Source of the DNA: Tuctoria greenei
Lineage: Eukaryota > Streptophyta > Magnoliopsida > Poales > Poaceae
Length of the DNA: 64,000 nucleotides
Direction: 5' to 3'
NCBI GenBank assembly: GCA_036927565.1
Contig: JAYESD010000007.1
Span: 889,644-953,643, forward strand
Shown piece after piece: positions 10,590 through 20,260 of the stretch. The translations under genes and the position numbers were made by a program. The notes below the pieces were generated by a model, which was not told the DNA's origin, made no database searches, and saw only the letters and a program-made list of their open reading frames with translations. How positions within the stretch are numbered: the first letter of the stretch is position 1; each line of letters opens with the position of its first letter.

Positions 10590-13500
10590 TGTAACACCCT
10601 AAATTTTCGCATCCTGCATTGCATACATGATCATGTATTAAACATTAGTAGGATAAAAGAAAAATGATGAAGTACACAAATGTATGTAGCAAAAGAAGAA
10701 ATAGAATATAATAATTATTGCCAAAAACTTGTAATGAGAAATAAGTATAAAAATAATAATAAAAATATATATAAGTATGTATATAAATATATATATATAT
10801 ATAAATATATAGAAATAGATAAAATATTAATATTAAAAATAATAATAATAAATAATAAATATAACATGAATAATATTTATATATGAAATATATATAATAA
10901 ATAACGTAAAAAAAGGGGGAAAAATAATAAGTAAAATAAAAAAATAAAAATATATTATTATAAAAAAAAGAGAAGAAAAAAAAAGAAAAAAAAAAGAAAA
11001 AAAAAAACCCCCCCGCCGGCCAGGCCGCCGACCGGCCCAGCCGGCAGCGCCCACGCGCGCTCACGCGCAGCGCGCCGACCGAGGGCGCTGGCCCCGCCGC
11101 CCTCCCGCTCCCACGCCGCCTGCGGTCACGCCGCCCGGGCCCCGCCCCCACGCCCGAATCCCGGCTCCCGCCAACCGCTCCCGCCGCCCACGCGATCCGG
11201 CCTCGCCGCGCTCGCGCGCTCCCACTGACGCACCCCGCCTGGCTCCGCTGGGCCCCGCCCGACGCGCCGTCCCGCTCGCCCCGCGCTCACCCCACCCCGA
11301 CCTCGCTCCGGGCCCCGCACCCCGCCCCGACCGCGCGAATCCCGCCGCACCCCGCCGCCTAGCGCCCGACGCGCGCAGCGCGCGCCGATTCCACGCGACC
11401 CAGCGTGAATCTCGCCGCCTGGGCCCACTCTATCCCACTTCCGCGCGCCGATCCGCCCACCCGCACTGCAGCTCACGCCCCCTGGGTCCCACGCCCCGAC
11501 TCCCGCCTCCCGCGCCGTAACAACCGAGCCGGACTCCACGGGAGCCCTAGCTCACGCCTATAAAAGGGACCGAGGTCCCTAGGCTTTTTCCAGATCGATC
11601 AAATCAGCCGCCGCCAGGAAAAAAAAGGGGATCCCGCCGCCGGTACAGAGAAGAAGAAAACGCACCAGAGGCTGCGCCGCCAGGGGAAGAAAAGAAAGAA
11701 AAAAAGAGGGGAAGAAGAGGAAGAAAAAGAGGAGGGCACCACCGTTCGCCGGAGATCGTCGCCGACATCGCGCCACCGTCGTCGCGCCGCCGAAGGACTG
11801 CTGCACCATCTATTTCGTCTTCGCGTCGCATTTATTCCGCGATCGTCACGCCGTCAGATCTACGGTAGGGTTCGTTCCCGATGCGAATTTTTGCGACCGT
11901 ATTGAATCTAATAGGCGTAAATTAAATTTAATTGCACCATGATTTTATTTTCAGCAGCATTAATCCACCCTAAAACCCCGTAAACTCATATGAACACGTA
12001 TGAACTAGTCGCATCTAATTAATAAACGACCGTAGTAAATTAATTATTAAATTGTGCATGCATGCATGTCATGGCATGTTGATTATTTTGTGTGCATTAT
12101 GTTGAATTGTATGTATTTTCTTGTATGAATGATCACGAGTAGAGGGAAGTGCTCAAGAGGCCGCATACGAGGATTTTCAGAATCAGGATTTCGAAGCGCT
12201 TGAACAACCCCATCCGCCGGAGCAAGGCAAGTGTCCTTGACGCATATTGATCCTGTTTTAAAATAAATGTTTTGTTTGCAAAACTGCATGCCGTGTCAAT
12301 TTGATGGGAATCCTATGGTAGGAAGTTTACTAGATTTGCTCAACCATCTTTGTCGCCTGGAATTTATGGTAGAGAGTCGGGAAGGGTTTTTACCTTTTTG
12401 CTTCGCTTAATTAATTGGGATGGAAAAACAACACTACGAATTTAATTATGCATCAATGATATTTTGGTTAATGTGAACTGTTCAATACGATGGGTGATCT
12501 AAGCAAGCCTGGTATGTGGAAGGGTTGGATGTTATGGTGGTTTGCTTGCTTTAGATCTAAGGACCGGTTCATGCGAGAATACGCCAGGACTACAGTGCCA
12601 CCACGAGGCCAAGTATGGGTGCGGCGTAGCTGATTAATTAGGGCTTTGCTAGTGCTGTTTGGACCATTGTGGATGCTCGGGGAAGGGGTAGTCGGATTGG
12701 GTTTGTTGATGATTGGTGGGACTACCCTGGGATCCGAATGGCTCAAGAGGGGGCCCTTGGTTGAAGATGTGCTCAGTTGGAGGCATCGCCACCGGTGAAA
12801 CCTCAGTGGGGTCTGAATAGGCTAGTAATCCCTTTGTAAAGGCTATTTTGTGATCTCTTGGCCATACATCAAAGGAAGTGTAATTGGCATAAGGGAGGTT
12901 CTTTAGTCGCCGACGGGTGATGAAATCACAAACACGTGGGTAAAGTGGTACAAACTCTGCAGAGTTAATTAAAACTATCATGATAGCCGTGCTCCCGGTT
13001 ATGAGCGCCTGGATGACCTACATGATTAGAGTTGGAAATTGGGATTTGGGATGGTTATGGTCTGGTAATGGTTATGGTTGGTTTATGGTTATGGGTTGGT
13101 AATGGTTATGGTTTATGGATTACGGTTACGGATATGAATTTGAGTTACGGTAACTGGACATGGATAATGATGATGTTGGCAATAATTGTATATGGTTAAT
13201 ATTTTGTTAAGATGATGGTTATGATGGGATTGTCTCACATAGACGTAGGATAATGCTTTTCAAATGTTTTACTGTACTTTTCAGCACTTAGCCATTATTA
13301 TTATCGTCATTTGAATAAGCCACATGTCATACTTTCCACACTTGCTGAGTACGACATGTACTCACTCTTGCAATCCCCCACCCCAACAGTTGCAGGTCAG
13401 AATTGTGAGTTTAATGGCGATAATGTGGAGATCTAGGCCGTGTCTACCGTCAGCTTTGCCTGTGGTGTTGCATGGAGCTGCGCTATCCCTTTTGCTTAGT

Positions 13501-13731
13501 TTGCTTAGTTGCTTTATTAATTTATATCCGCTGCATTAGTTGAACTTATCATTAATATTCATTAGAGCTTGTATCCGAGGATTTAATGAATTATGTAATA
13601 AGAGTACTTATTTAATAAATTGAGCTGTGGTAATTATCTGTTTATCATTTGTGAATCACTCGTGTATGTGTGTTGAACATCCTGGGCACACATATGCGTT
13701 AGCTTGGTTCGTTTCGGAACCGGGCGTCACA
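10590..13731 (+). mobile_element. 3.1-kb solo LTR inserted in the CACTA-1 transposase
   Basis: The segment starts TGTAACACCC and ends GGGCGTCACA, an imperfect inverted pair with the TG...CA ends of an LTR. It is flanked on both sides by GGTAG (10585-10589 and 13732-13736). It holds one TATAAAAGG at 11559 but no gag or pol, so a solo LTR is the simplest reading; a large non-autonomous unit is possible. Composition is sharply segmented: an AT-rich block to about 11010, a very GC-rich block to about 11540, then a leader-like region. Long LTRs of about 3 kb are known in some grass gypsy families (for example Tekay-type), but I cannot assign the family. Confidence 0.8.
11559..11567 (+). promoter_or_regulatory. 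TATA box of the 3.1-kb LTR
   Basis: TATAAAAGG directly downstream of a GC-rich block, with GGACCGAGGTCCCTAGG (containing the palindrome GGACC-GAGG-TCC) just after it. This is the likely transcription start region of the former retroelement. Confidence 0.55.
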
Positions 13732-14339
13732 GGTAGGGACCTCTCTCTCTCCAGATATGGATCTCTCATCTATGCTTCATTAAGCCCCTCCTCCCCTTGT
13801 TTGTTCCAACATCGATAATCCACCATGAATCCATGCGTGATCAAAAGTGACCTCAACACTTCATCTGTGCAATATCTTTTCTCATTCTTCCAGTGTTTGC
13901 AAGGACAATAAATAGTCCCTCTAATGTTGTCCAACATGTCTTTCTTCATGAAAGCGATAAATGCATCTAGCCCTTGGATATATTCATTGCAAAGGCGCGA
14001 CCCATACATCCAACTTTGATCCGACGACATCTACGTACAGAAAACAAGAGCTAAATCAAAGAAATTCGAAGCCACTGATAATCACTGCAAGCCAACTTCA
14101 ATCAAAGAAGATCTAAAAGTAAAAAAATAGTAAGGAACAGGAGAGGAGGGGAGGACTAACCCTTCTATTTTAAGATTCACTGATAATCACCGCAAGACTT
14201 TTAGAATGAATGAGGGAAAGAACAGAGCAAGAACATAGCAGATCTGGTAGCCACTTGTTCTGCCACACCTGGGAGGTCATAGAAGGGAAACTGAAAATCA
14301 AGATAAACTGATATAAAGCTCATCTCTCTATAGAGGGAA

Positions 14340-14692
14340 TGGAAGACGAGCCCGCTTCCATAACAAAAGGAGACACGCCTGACCGGTGAGTACGGGAGAT
14401 GAATCGGATTCGGTTATGAAAGAAGAAGAACAACAAGGAAAGTCCGTCTCAGTTACAAAAAAATATGATTCGCACTCAATGAAAGTGTGTCTCCAGTTTG
14501 TCAGAGAGGCGCGCGCGTCTCGGATACCTACGTAATTGAGAAAGGCTTTATTGTAACGCGTATCCTTGTACGTTCAACCGAGCCATGTCAGATCCTCGCT
14601 GAAGCGGGCATGTCTCTCTTAAAGTTATCAAAGACGTACTCCTTTTAGCGTGTCGTCCATCTTTATCTCTTATTTGGGTTTATTACGTAGGA
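14340..14692. repeat. CACTA-1 right subterminal repeats
   Basis: Degenerate GAGACG/CGTCTC motifs (for example at 14370, 14516 and 14608) followed by the ATTACGTAG terminus at 14683-14690. It mirrors the array at the left end. Confidence 0.5.
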
Positions 14693-14819
14693 GAGCACTA
14701 TGAGGCTGACCTTGAGTTAAATGATTTCCCCATATGCTCGCTAGAGAATCACTCACAAAGAGATCTTGGCTCCTATTCGGGATTGGACATGAGCTGCCAT
14801 CACTACTATGGGAGCATAA

Positions 14820-15184
14820 GTTCCTCCAGGAAAAATTGTTGGTGCAAATGAGTGCAAGCCGTACCTCTTCATTGAGAGCCCAACAGAGTCTTCCGTGAAG
14901 GAGATCTCCAGATGTGACGGCTGCCCGTCTGAGTTCGATTCATCACGGATGCAGGTGTATCACCTTCTTTCTTAACAGTATGTGGATGAGATGCTCCATG
15001 TATAAAAAAAAAAATTCATTTGTGAAGAATGCGAAAGCAGAACTGAAACGTGGCCTTGAGAATTGTTCCAACTAGGCCTTGAATCTTCCTGGATCTGCTC
15101 AAACTGAAAAATATTCTGTTATTTGAGTCGCAGGTAAGCTATGAAATGGCTGACTCTTGGGAGAGCAAGTTTCTTATTGAGAAG
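14820..15184 (+). pseudogene. Unidentified two-exon gene fragment
   Basis: An open segment at 14820-14954 encodes a Cys-containing stretch with ECKPYLFIESPTESS and SRCDGCPSEFDSSRMQ. A GT donor at 14955 and a CAG acceptor ending at 15133 would join it, in phase, to VSYEMADSWESKFLIEK at 15134-15184, which again ends at a GTATGG donor-like site. Reading on through the intron meets a stop. The coding character and matching splice phases suggest a piece of a real plant gene, but I do not recognise the family. No start codon or other exons are evident. It lies just outside CACTA-1. Confidence 0.35.
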
Positions 15185-15763
15185 GTATGGATGATATCAG
15201 ACCCTTTTCATTGAATATTTAGCTGGTGGTACATGTGCACAGTAATATGCAAATAGGTTTTTTTTTGTTACTTACATATTTCCTCCCTTTTTGATAGTGA
15301 TTTTAACACTGTTCAGTTTTATGCTGCTTTTTCTTGTTCAAGACCATACGCTTCAGTCTGTTGGATTCATCAGATTGAATTCCTCACTTGCCCTTTTTGC
15401 ATGGCATTTGCTTTTCCAGCATTGTTGATGGTCTTTTTACGTTCTGAATGCTCAGCAATTAACATTTGCAATTCGCGAGGCAACTTGGAACAATAGAGTT
15501 GTTAAATAGTACTCCTTGTGTTTTTTAATAAATGATGTTTCAGACAAACTAACACAATTAAAAATAGGGAAAGGCTACTTAGCAGGCGCCTGCATCTGGG
15601 CAAGATTTCAGGCGCCGCTGGACGCGCACTGGCTGGTTACACTTAGGAAGATGATTGACTATTTTTTATATTGTTAATTTGTAACTTGTAAGGGTTATGT
15701 TAATTGTAAAATAATCAAACAAAATATTTTGTGATTGATTAACCTATAGAATGAAGGATTAGT
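15185..15763. other. Non-coding stretch before the chromovirus remnant
   Basis: T-rich sequence to about 15540, then a short GC-rich patch with two CAGGCGCC motifs (near 15585 and 15612), then AT-rich sequence. No gene is seen. The expected first 55 bp or so of the chromovirus 5' LTR are missing at its right edge. Confidence 0.35.
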
Positions 15764-16021
15764 GATTAAGTACTTAGTCATTTATGTAATATTTAGTGTA
15801 ATGGAGTTAACGGGTAACTGGGTGGCGATCTCGAAGTGGATTCGCATGATGCCCCTATGTATTGAAACAGTCTCTTGACAGAAAAGGGATATCGAAGTAC
15901 TGAAAATATTCGCCTTGTCTAGTGTGCCTTGTTCCTCATGAAGCCGATTGTGCGCTCGCGACGGCAGCTAGGGTTGCGCTCACGCCCCGGTGAGGCACGC
16001 CGGCGGCCACGCGTTGAAACA
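15764..16021 (+). repeat. Chromovirus 5' LTR, truncated
   Basis: Matches the 3' LTR from its approximate base 55 onward, ending GTTGAAACA at 16021. It contains a short extra GC-rich piece (about 15975-15990) absent from the 3' LTR. Confidence 0.8.
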
Positions 16022-16023
16022 TT

Positions 16024-16037
16024 TGGTAATCAGAGCC
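16024..16037 (+). promoter_or_regulatory. Primer-binding site (initiator Met tRNA type)
   Basis: TGGTAATCAGAGCC, two bases after the 5' LTR end. It differs from the common plant TGGTATCAGAGC site by one inserted A. Confidence 0.65.
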
Positions 16038-16051
16038 TACCGTTCTTTGGA

Positions 16052-16076
16052 GGGGGGGGGGGGGGGGGGGGGGGGG
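16052..16076 (+). repeat. 25-bp poly-G run
   Basis: An uninterrupted run of 25 G, followed by AGGGGAGGGAGG, in the leader of the chromovirus remnant. Confidence 0.9.
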
Positions 16077-16276
16077 AGGGGAGGGAGGTGTTTGTGCGAT
16101 CGATTCCTTTGGCTTTGAGCTGTAAAATCCCGCAGGGGGTTGGTCGAGATCGGGCGAAGCGCCTGCCGTAGAGCTCGGTCTCCTGTAAATCCTCTTGCGG
16201 TTGGCTTGGCTCGAGATGTATCCTCACGGCTCCTCCTTCGCAACCTTCCATACAATCCAAGATCATCCTTGAGGCG

Positions 16277-19200
16277 ATGGCGGCATCGGCGCGTGCTGAT
16301 GAAGAGCGTTGGGAGCGGATGTTCGCCAAGATGGACGCTCTTGCGCGGTGCATGGATCGATCGGATCAAATCAAGCAGGAGCTCTTGGGACAACAAACCC
16401 TGGCGGCGTCTGTGGCGGAGCAAGTGGCGAAGGAAAGAGACCTCTTGTTTCGTCAGGTGGAAGAGACAGGGAAACGTGTGGGGAAGTTGACCCTGGAGCG
16501 CATGGCTGACATTATGGAGGACTATTCAGATATCGAGTCATCAAGTTCTGAGAGGGGACGTCATGACACTAGTGGAAGTCGCAGAAACAGAGCAAGGGTT
16601 GATGTTCAGGGGACCTCCAGGCAGCCACTGAACAAAGGAGTTATGGGAGATCCTCATCGTTAGCGCCGAGATGAAGGTGGTGGCAGCGAGAGAAACTGGA
16701 TGAAGCTTTCTTTCCCTAAGTTTCATGGAGATCAACCCACAATATAGCTGGACAAGTGTCTTGATTATTTTACCCTGTATAAGGTTTCAGAGGTTTTTTC
16801 AGTCCGTGCGGCTTCTCTGCATATGGAAGGAAATGCTGCACATTGGCTCCAAGTCTACAAGTTAAATGTGGGATTGGGTACTCGGGAACAATTTTCTGTA
16901 GCTGTGAAGTCCAAATTTGGCACATATGAGTACTCCAAGTCGATGTACGATCTACTGTATCTGAAACAGTCTGGCACTCCGGAGGAATATGTCACTGAAT
17001 TTGAGCAGCTATGTTATGCCACAACAATGAATAATCCTCAGCTTGATGAAATCTTCTTTGTCCAACAGTTTCTCAAAGGCTTGAAGACTGAAATTCAAGG
17101 ACCAGTCATGGCTCAAATTCCGGCCACAGTCGACGTAGCAGCCTTGTTGGCTCATCTACAAGTTGATATTAAGGAAAAACACAAGCCTAAGCAATCAAGA
17201 TATTATATGGGGAGGTTCCCCACACTGCAAAAAGGAGAAAACAGACAACTTGCTGCAAGAGTTTCAGAGTTGTCCAAAGAGGGACAAATTCGGGATTATA
17301 GACGTGTCAATGGTTTATGTTATAGCTGTGGTGAAAATTTTGAACCCGGTCACTTGGCAAGGTGCCCAAAGAAGGTTATTCCACAGCTTCATAATATCTC
17401 AACTGAAGACCTTGCCATGGAATTATTTGAAGATACTTTATTGAACTTGGAACAAGAAGATGCAGAACAATCTGTTGAACAACTGTCTTTACATGCAGTT
17501 GCAGGGACACAAGGCACAAATTGTATCAGATTCAGGGCACTGATCAAAAATCAAGAATTTTATTGCATTTGGATTCAGTAAGCTCTACCTCCTTTATTGA
17601 TTCCAAGTTTGTGCAGCAAGCTGGCTTAAAAGCTGAAGACTGTCCTACTGTTAGAGTCAAAATTGCAAATGGTGAACATATGACTAGTTCAGCTTGGGTT
17701 CCCAAGGTTCCATGGTGGTGCAATGGTTGTACTTTCTATACTGATATGAAGGTCCTTCCTCTGGGAGCTTATGATGGGATTCTTGGATTTGATTGGCTTA
17801 GTCAGCATAGTCCAATGACAATCAATTGGGTGGATAAATACTTACAATTTCTGTACAAGGGAGCCCCTGTCACACTACAAGGAGTGGTTCCTCCAAAGCA
17901 AGAAAGTTTTCCTGAAATATCAGTAATGCAGCTGGAAAAAGGTATGAGGGGGAATGAAATTTGGTGCATAGCCCTGATTGTGCAAAATTCTGAATCTACA
18001 GAGATTGCAGACAATACCCCTGACAGAGACAAACTGAATGAGTTGTTAACTGAGTTCAAGCATCTTTTTGATGATCCCAAATCCTTACCACCACAAATAA
18101 CATTTGATCATGCCATACCTTTACTACCAGGGGCAGTACCATTCAACTCCAAGCCATATAGATATTCACCACAACACAAGGATGAAATAGAAAAGCAGAT
18201 AGCTGCTATGCTTCAGTCTGGCCTTATTGAAAATAGTTGAAGCCCTTTTGCCTCCCTTGTTTTGTTGGTCCAAAAAAAGGATGGTAGCTGGAGATTTTGT
18301 GTGGACTACCGAAAGCTCAATGATTTAACAATTGAAAACAGATTTCCAATGCCTTTGGTTGAGGAAATATTGGATGAACTAGAAGGGACCAAATATTTCA
18401 GCAGCATAGACATGAGAGCTGGCTATCACCAAATAAGGATGAAAATTGGAGAAGAATTCAACACTGCTTTCAAGACTCACAATGGACATTATTAGTTCAA
18501 GGTAATGCCTTTTGGGCTCACAAACATACCAGCTACCTTCCAATGTGCAATGAACTCAGTGATGTCACCATTTTTGAGGAAATTTGTGTTGGTTTTCATA
18601 GATGATATATTGGTATACAGTCCCACATTTGAGTCTCATTTATAGCACTTAAGACTGGTTTTCACTAAGCTACAAGAGCATAAGTTTTACATCAAAGAAT
18701 CCAAGTGTTCTTTTGCAAGGACAGAGCTGCATTATTTAGGGCATGTTATTTCAGGGTCAGGTGTAGCGACTGACCCATCCAAAACAGCAGCAATGGAAAG
18801 CTGGCCCACCCCAACATGCATTTCTGAGTTAAGAGTTTTTCTTGGTCTCACTGGGTATTATAGACGATTTGTACAAGGCTACGGAATCATTGCTAAGCCA
18901 CTTACTGCATTGCTCAAGCAAAAACAGTTTTAGTGGAGTGAGTCTACAGAAACTGCTTTTCAGAATTTGAAAAGGGCCATAATCTCAACCCCTGTTTTGG
19001 CTTTGCCACAATTTGATACTCCCTTCACAGTGGAAACCGACGCTAGTGACATAGGATTTGGGGCAGTTTTAATGCAGCAAGGGAGACCTATAGCTTATTT
19101 AAGTAAGGCAATGACTGATAAAAACAAGCAGAAGTTCTCTATTTCTGAAAAAGAGTTTTTCGCCCTCATTCTTGCAGTAGAAAAATTGGAGTTGCCAGCT

Positions 19201-19467
19201 TCTCCTCAAATCCTTCCAGTTTTCCACATATCACAACTTAAACCATTTACACCCAACCATACACCTGTCTTCTCTGATCTTCCACAGGTCATCAATCTTG
19301 AGCATCCTGGGCTAAAGCCTCTTCGCATTGTTGATCGACGGTTGGTTAAAAAGGGGAACCAGGCGGTGCCTCAAGTGTGTGTGCAGTGGTCGGGTGTTCC
19401 AGCTGAAGCCACCACTTGGGGGGACTGGTATGTGCTCCTTCGTCGCTTCCCAGAGATCGAAGCTTGA
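16277..19467 (+). pseudogene. Chromovirus gag-pol with stops and a large deletion
   Basis: The frame opens at ATG 16277 (MAASARADEERW). The gag core spans 16823-17400 with a zinc-knuckle-like CYSCGENFEPGHLARC. A retropepsin-like region lies around LLHLDSVSSTSFID (about 17550). Reverse transcriptase follows: CVDYRKLN (about 18300), FSSIDMRAGYHQI (about 18400), VMPFGLTN, and FIDDILVYS (about 18595). The RNase H start VETDASDIGFGAVL is near 19036. In-frame stops occur near 16661, 16744, 18238, 18493, 18643 and 18931, some at normally conserved residues. At about 19188 the RNase H reading joins directly to the post-integrase HISQLKPF segment and a chromodomain-like end (VQWSGVPAEATTWGDW), so the integrase core is lost. 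No functional product is possible. Confidence 0.85.
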
Positions 19468-19496
19468 GGGCAAGCTGCTTCCAGCAGCGGGGGAGA

Positions 19497-19772
19497 TGTC
19501 AGACATGCTGCTACGAGTGTGTCACCGAGTATTTGAGTTCAGTTAAAGTACTTAGTCGTTTATGTAATATTTAGTGTAATGGGTAAAATCGAGTTAACAG
19601 ATCACAACTTAAGCCCCTATGTATTGAAATGGTCTCTCGACAGAAAAAGGATATCGAAGTACTGGAAATATTCGCCTATTCTGGTGTGTCTTGTTCCTCA
19701 CGAAGCCGATCGTGCGCTCGTGACGGCGGCTAGGGTTCCAGTGAGGCACGCCGGTGGCTACGGGTCGTAACA
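19497..19772 (+). repeat. Chromovirus 3' LTR
   Basis: A 276-bp LTR that starts TGTCAGACATGC directly after a GCAGCGGGGGAGA purine-rich tract and ends CGTAACA. Its end lies only 488 bp from the CCCH gene start codon. Confidence 0.8.
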
Positions 19773-19830
19773 ACGGGGAAGAAGACAAGGTGGAAAACGG
19801 GATTTCTTTGTAGCTGGGCTGCTGTAATGT

Positions 19831-19842
19831 GGCCCATGGGCC
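19831..19842 (+). promoter_or_regulatory. Site II-type palindrome GGCCCATGGGCC in the CCCH gene promoter
   Basis: GGCCCATGGGCC holds two inverted TGGGCC/GGCCCA cores, known as TCP-protein 'site II' elements in promoters of housekeeping and growth genes in plants. It lies about 420 bp upstream of the start codon and 58 bp from the 3' LTR of the chromovirus remnant. The regulatory role is inferred. Confidence 0.45.
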
Positions 19843-20260
19843 AAGGCCTGACCTGAAAAAGAAATGAGGAATAGTGCTGAGTCAATCCACTTCAGCAGCG
19901 GCGCCGCCGTCGTGGTTCAGCGAGCCGCGGGCGACGGCGTAGGTTGGGTGGAAGGACGGTGGCCCGATCGGCGAGCGAGAAAGCCGGCGCCGGCACTCTT
20001 CGGCGGAACAAGGACGCACCAGGCTGCGACTGGGAGAGGATTGATCCCCTTGGCGGTGAGCAACCAAATCCAATCCTTCCCATCTCCCTTTCTCCCCATC
20101 CAGTTTGTTGATTGCAGATTTGTTAGCTGCGGCGGCATAGCTGACCGGACTTATCCGACCTGGTCCGACTAGATTATTATCTTCCTCCTCCGCAGCGCGC
20201 GCGCAAGATCGAAGGGTAGGGCAGGGTTTGGGGCCCAAAGTTCGGCCTTTGCGGGCAGCG

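Larger units (their letters stand above)
7881..14030 (-). pseudogene. TNP2-type CACTA transposase, decayed and split by a solo LTR
   Basis: Minus-strand pieces appear in the correct TNP2 order. The N-terminal transposase-associated domain is at 14030-13770 (CPCKHWKN motif, then a HGFMVDYRCW stretch). The central transposase domain spans 10488-9233 (RHPADATQW, LPPWLCNKRKY, GPKQP). The MHVEKNVCESLLGTLLNMD segment is at 9166, the DUF4218 region spans 8700-8140 and the DUF4216 region spans 8069-7881. Frameshifts occur between pieces, for example near 9765 and 10010. In the motif that is usually GTDGMNPF the catalytic Asp reads Asn (STNGMNPF, near 9850), a GAT to AAT change. A 3.1-kb solo LTR separates the N-terminus from the rest. 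The gene cannot be functional. Confidence 0.8.
1700..14692 (-). mobile_element. CACTA-1: decayed CACTA (En/Spm) DNA transposon
   Basis: The left end reads CACTACGTAAGAAAGGC at 1700. The right end near 14692, read inward on the minus strand, has CTACGTAATAAACCC, which matches 12 of 15 positions of the left terminus; its outermost bases are altered, so CACTA is not intact there. Both ends lie beside arrays of GAGACG/CGTCTC motifs, as expected for CACTA subterminal repeats. Two minus-strand genes typical of grass CACTA elements lie inside: a TNP2 transposase (14030 to 7881) and a DUF8039-like/Ulp1 gene (about 6100 to 2630). Both are broken by stops, frameshifts and solo LTR insertions. The flanks (CGA on the left, GAG on the right) do not form a clear target duplication. 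A further GAGACG array at 6957-7372 leaves open that two related elements are fused here. Confidence 0.6.
15764..19772 (+). mobile_element. Chromovirus (Ty3/gypsy) remnant with internal deletion
   Basis: A truncated 5' LTR (15764-16021) and a complete 3' LTR (19497-19772, TGTCAGAC...CGTAACA) share the phrase TATGTAATATTTAGTGTAA and the following sequence. The primer-binding site follows the 5' LTR. Gag, protease, reverse transcriptase and the start of RNase H are in order. The sequence then jumps near 19188 to the C-terminal end of integrase plus a chromodomain-like tail. The LTRs are clearly diverged and the frame has several stops, so the copy is old and inactive. The missing 5' LTR start prevents a target-duplication check. 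Confidence 0.85.

Noticed and set aside
10645..11151. 168-codon minus-strand frame in the 3.1-kb LTR
   Set aside because: It is a Phe/Tyr/Ile run from the AT-rich and poly-purine tract joined to a GC-rich block; no protein-like composition.
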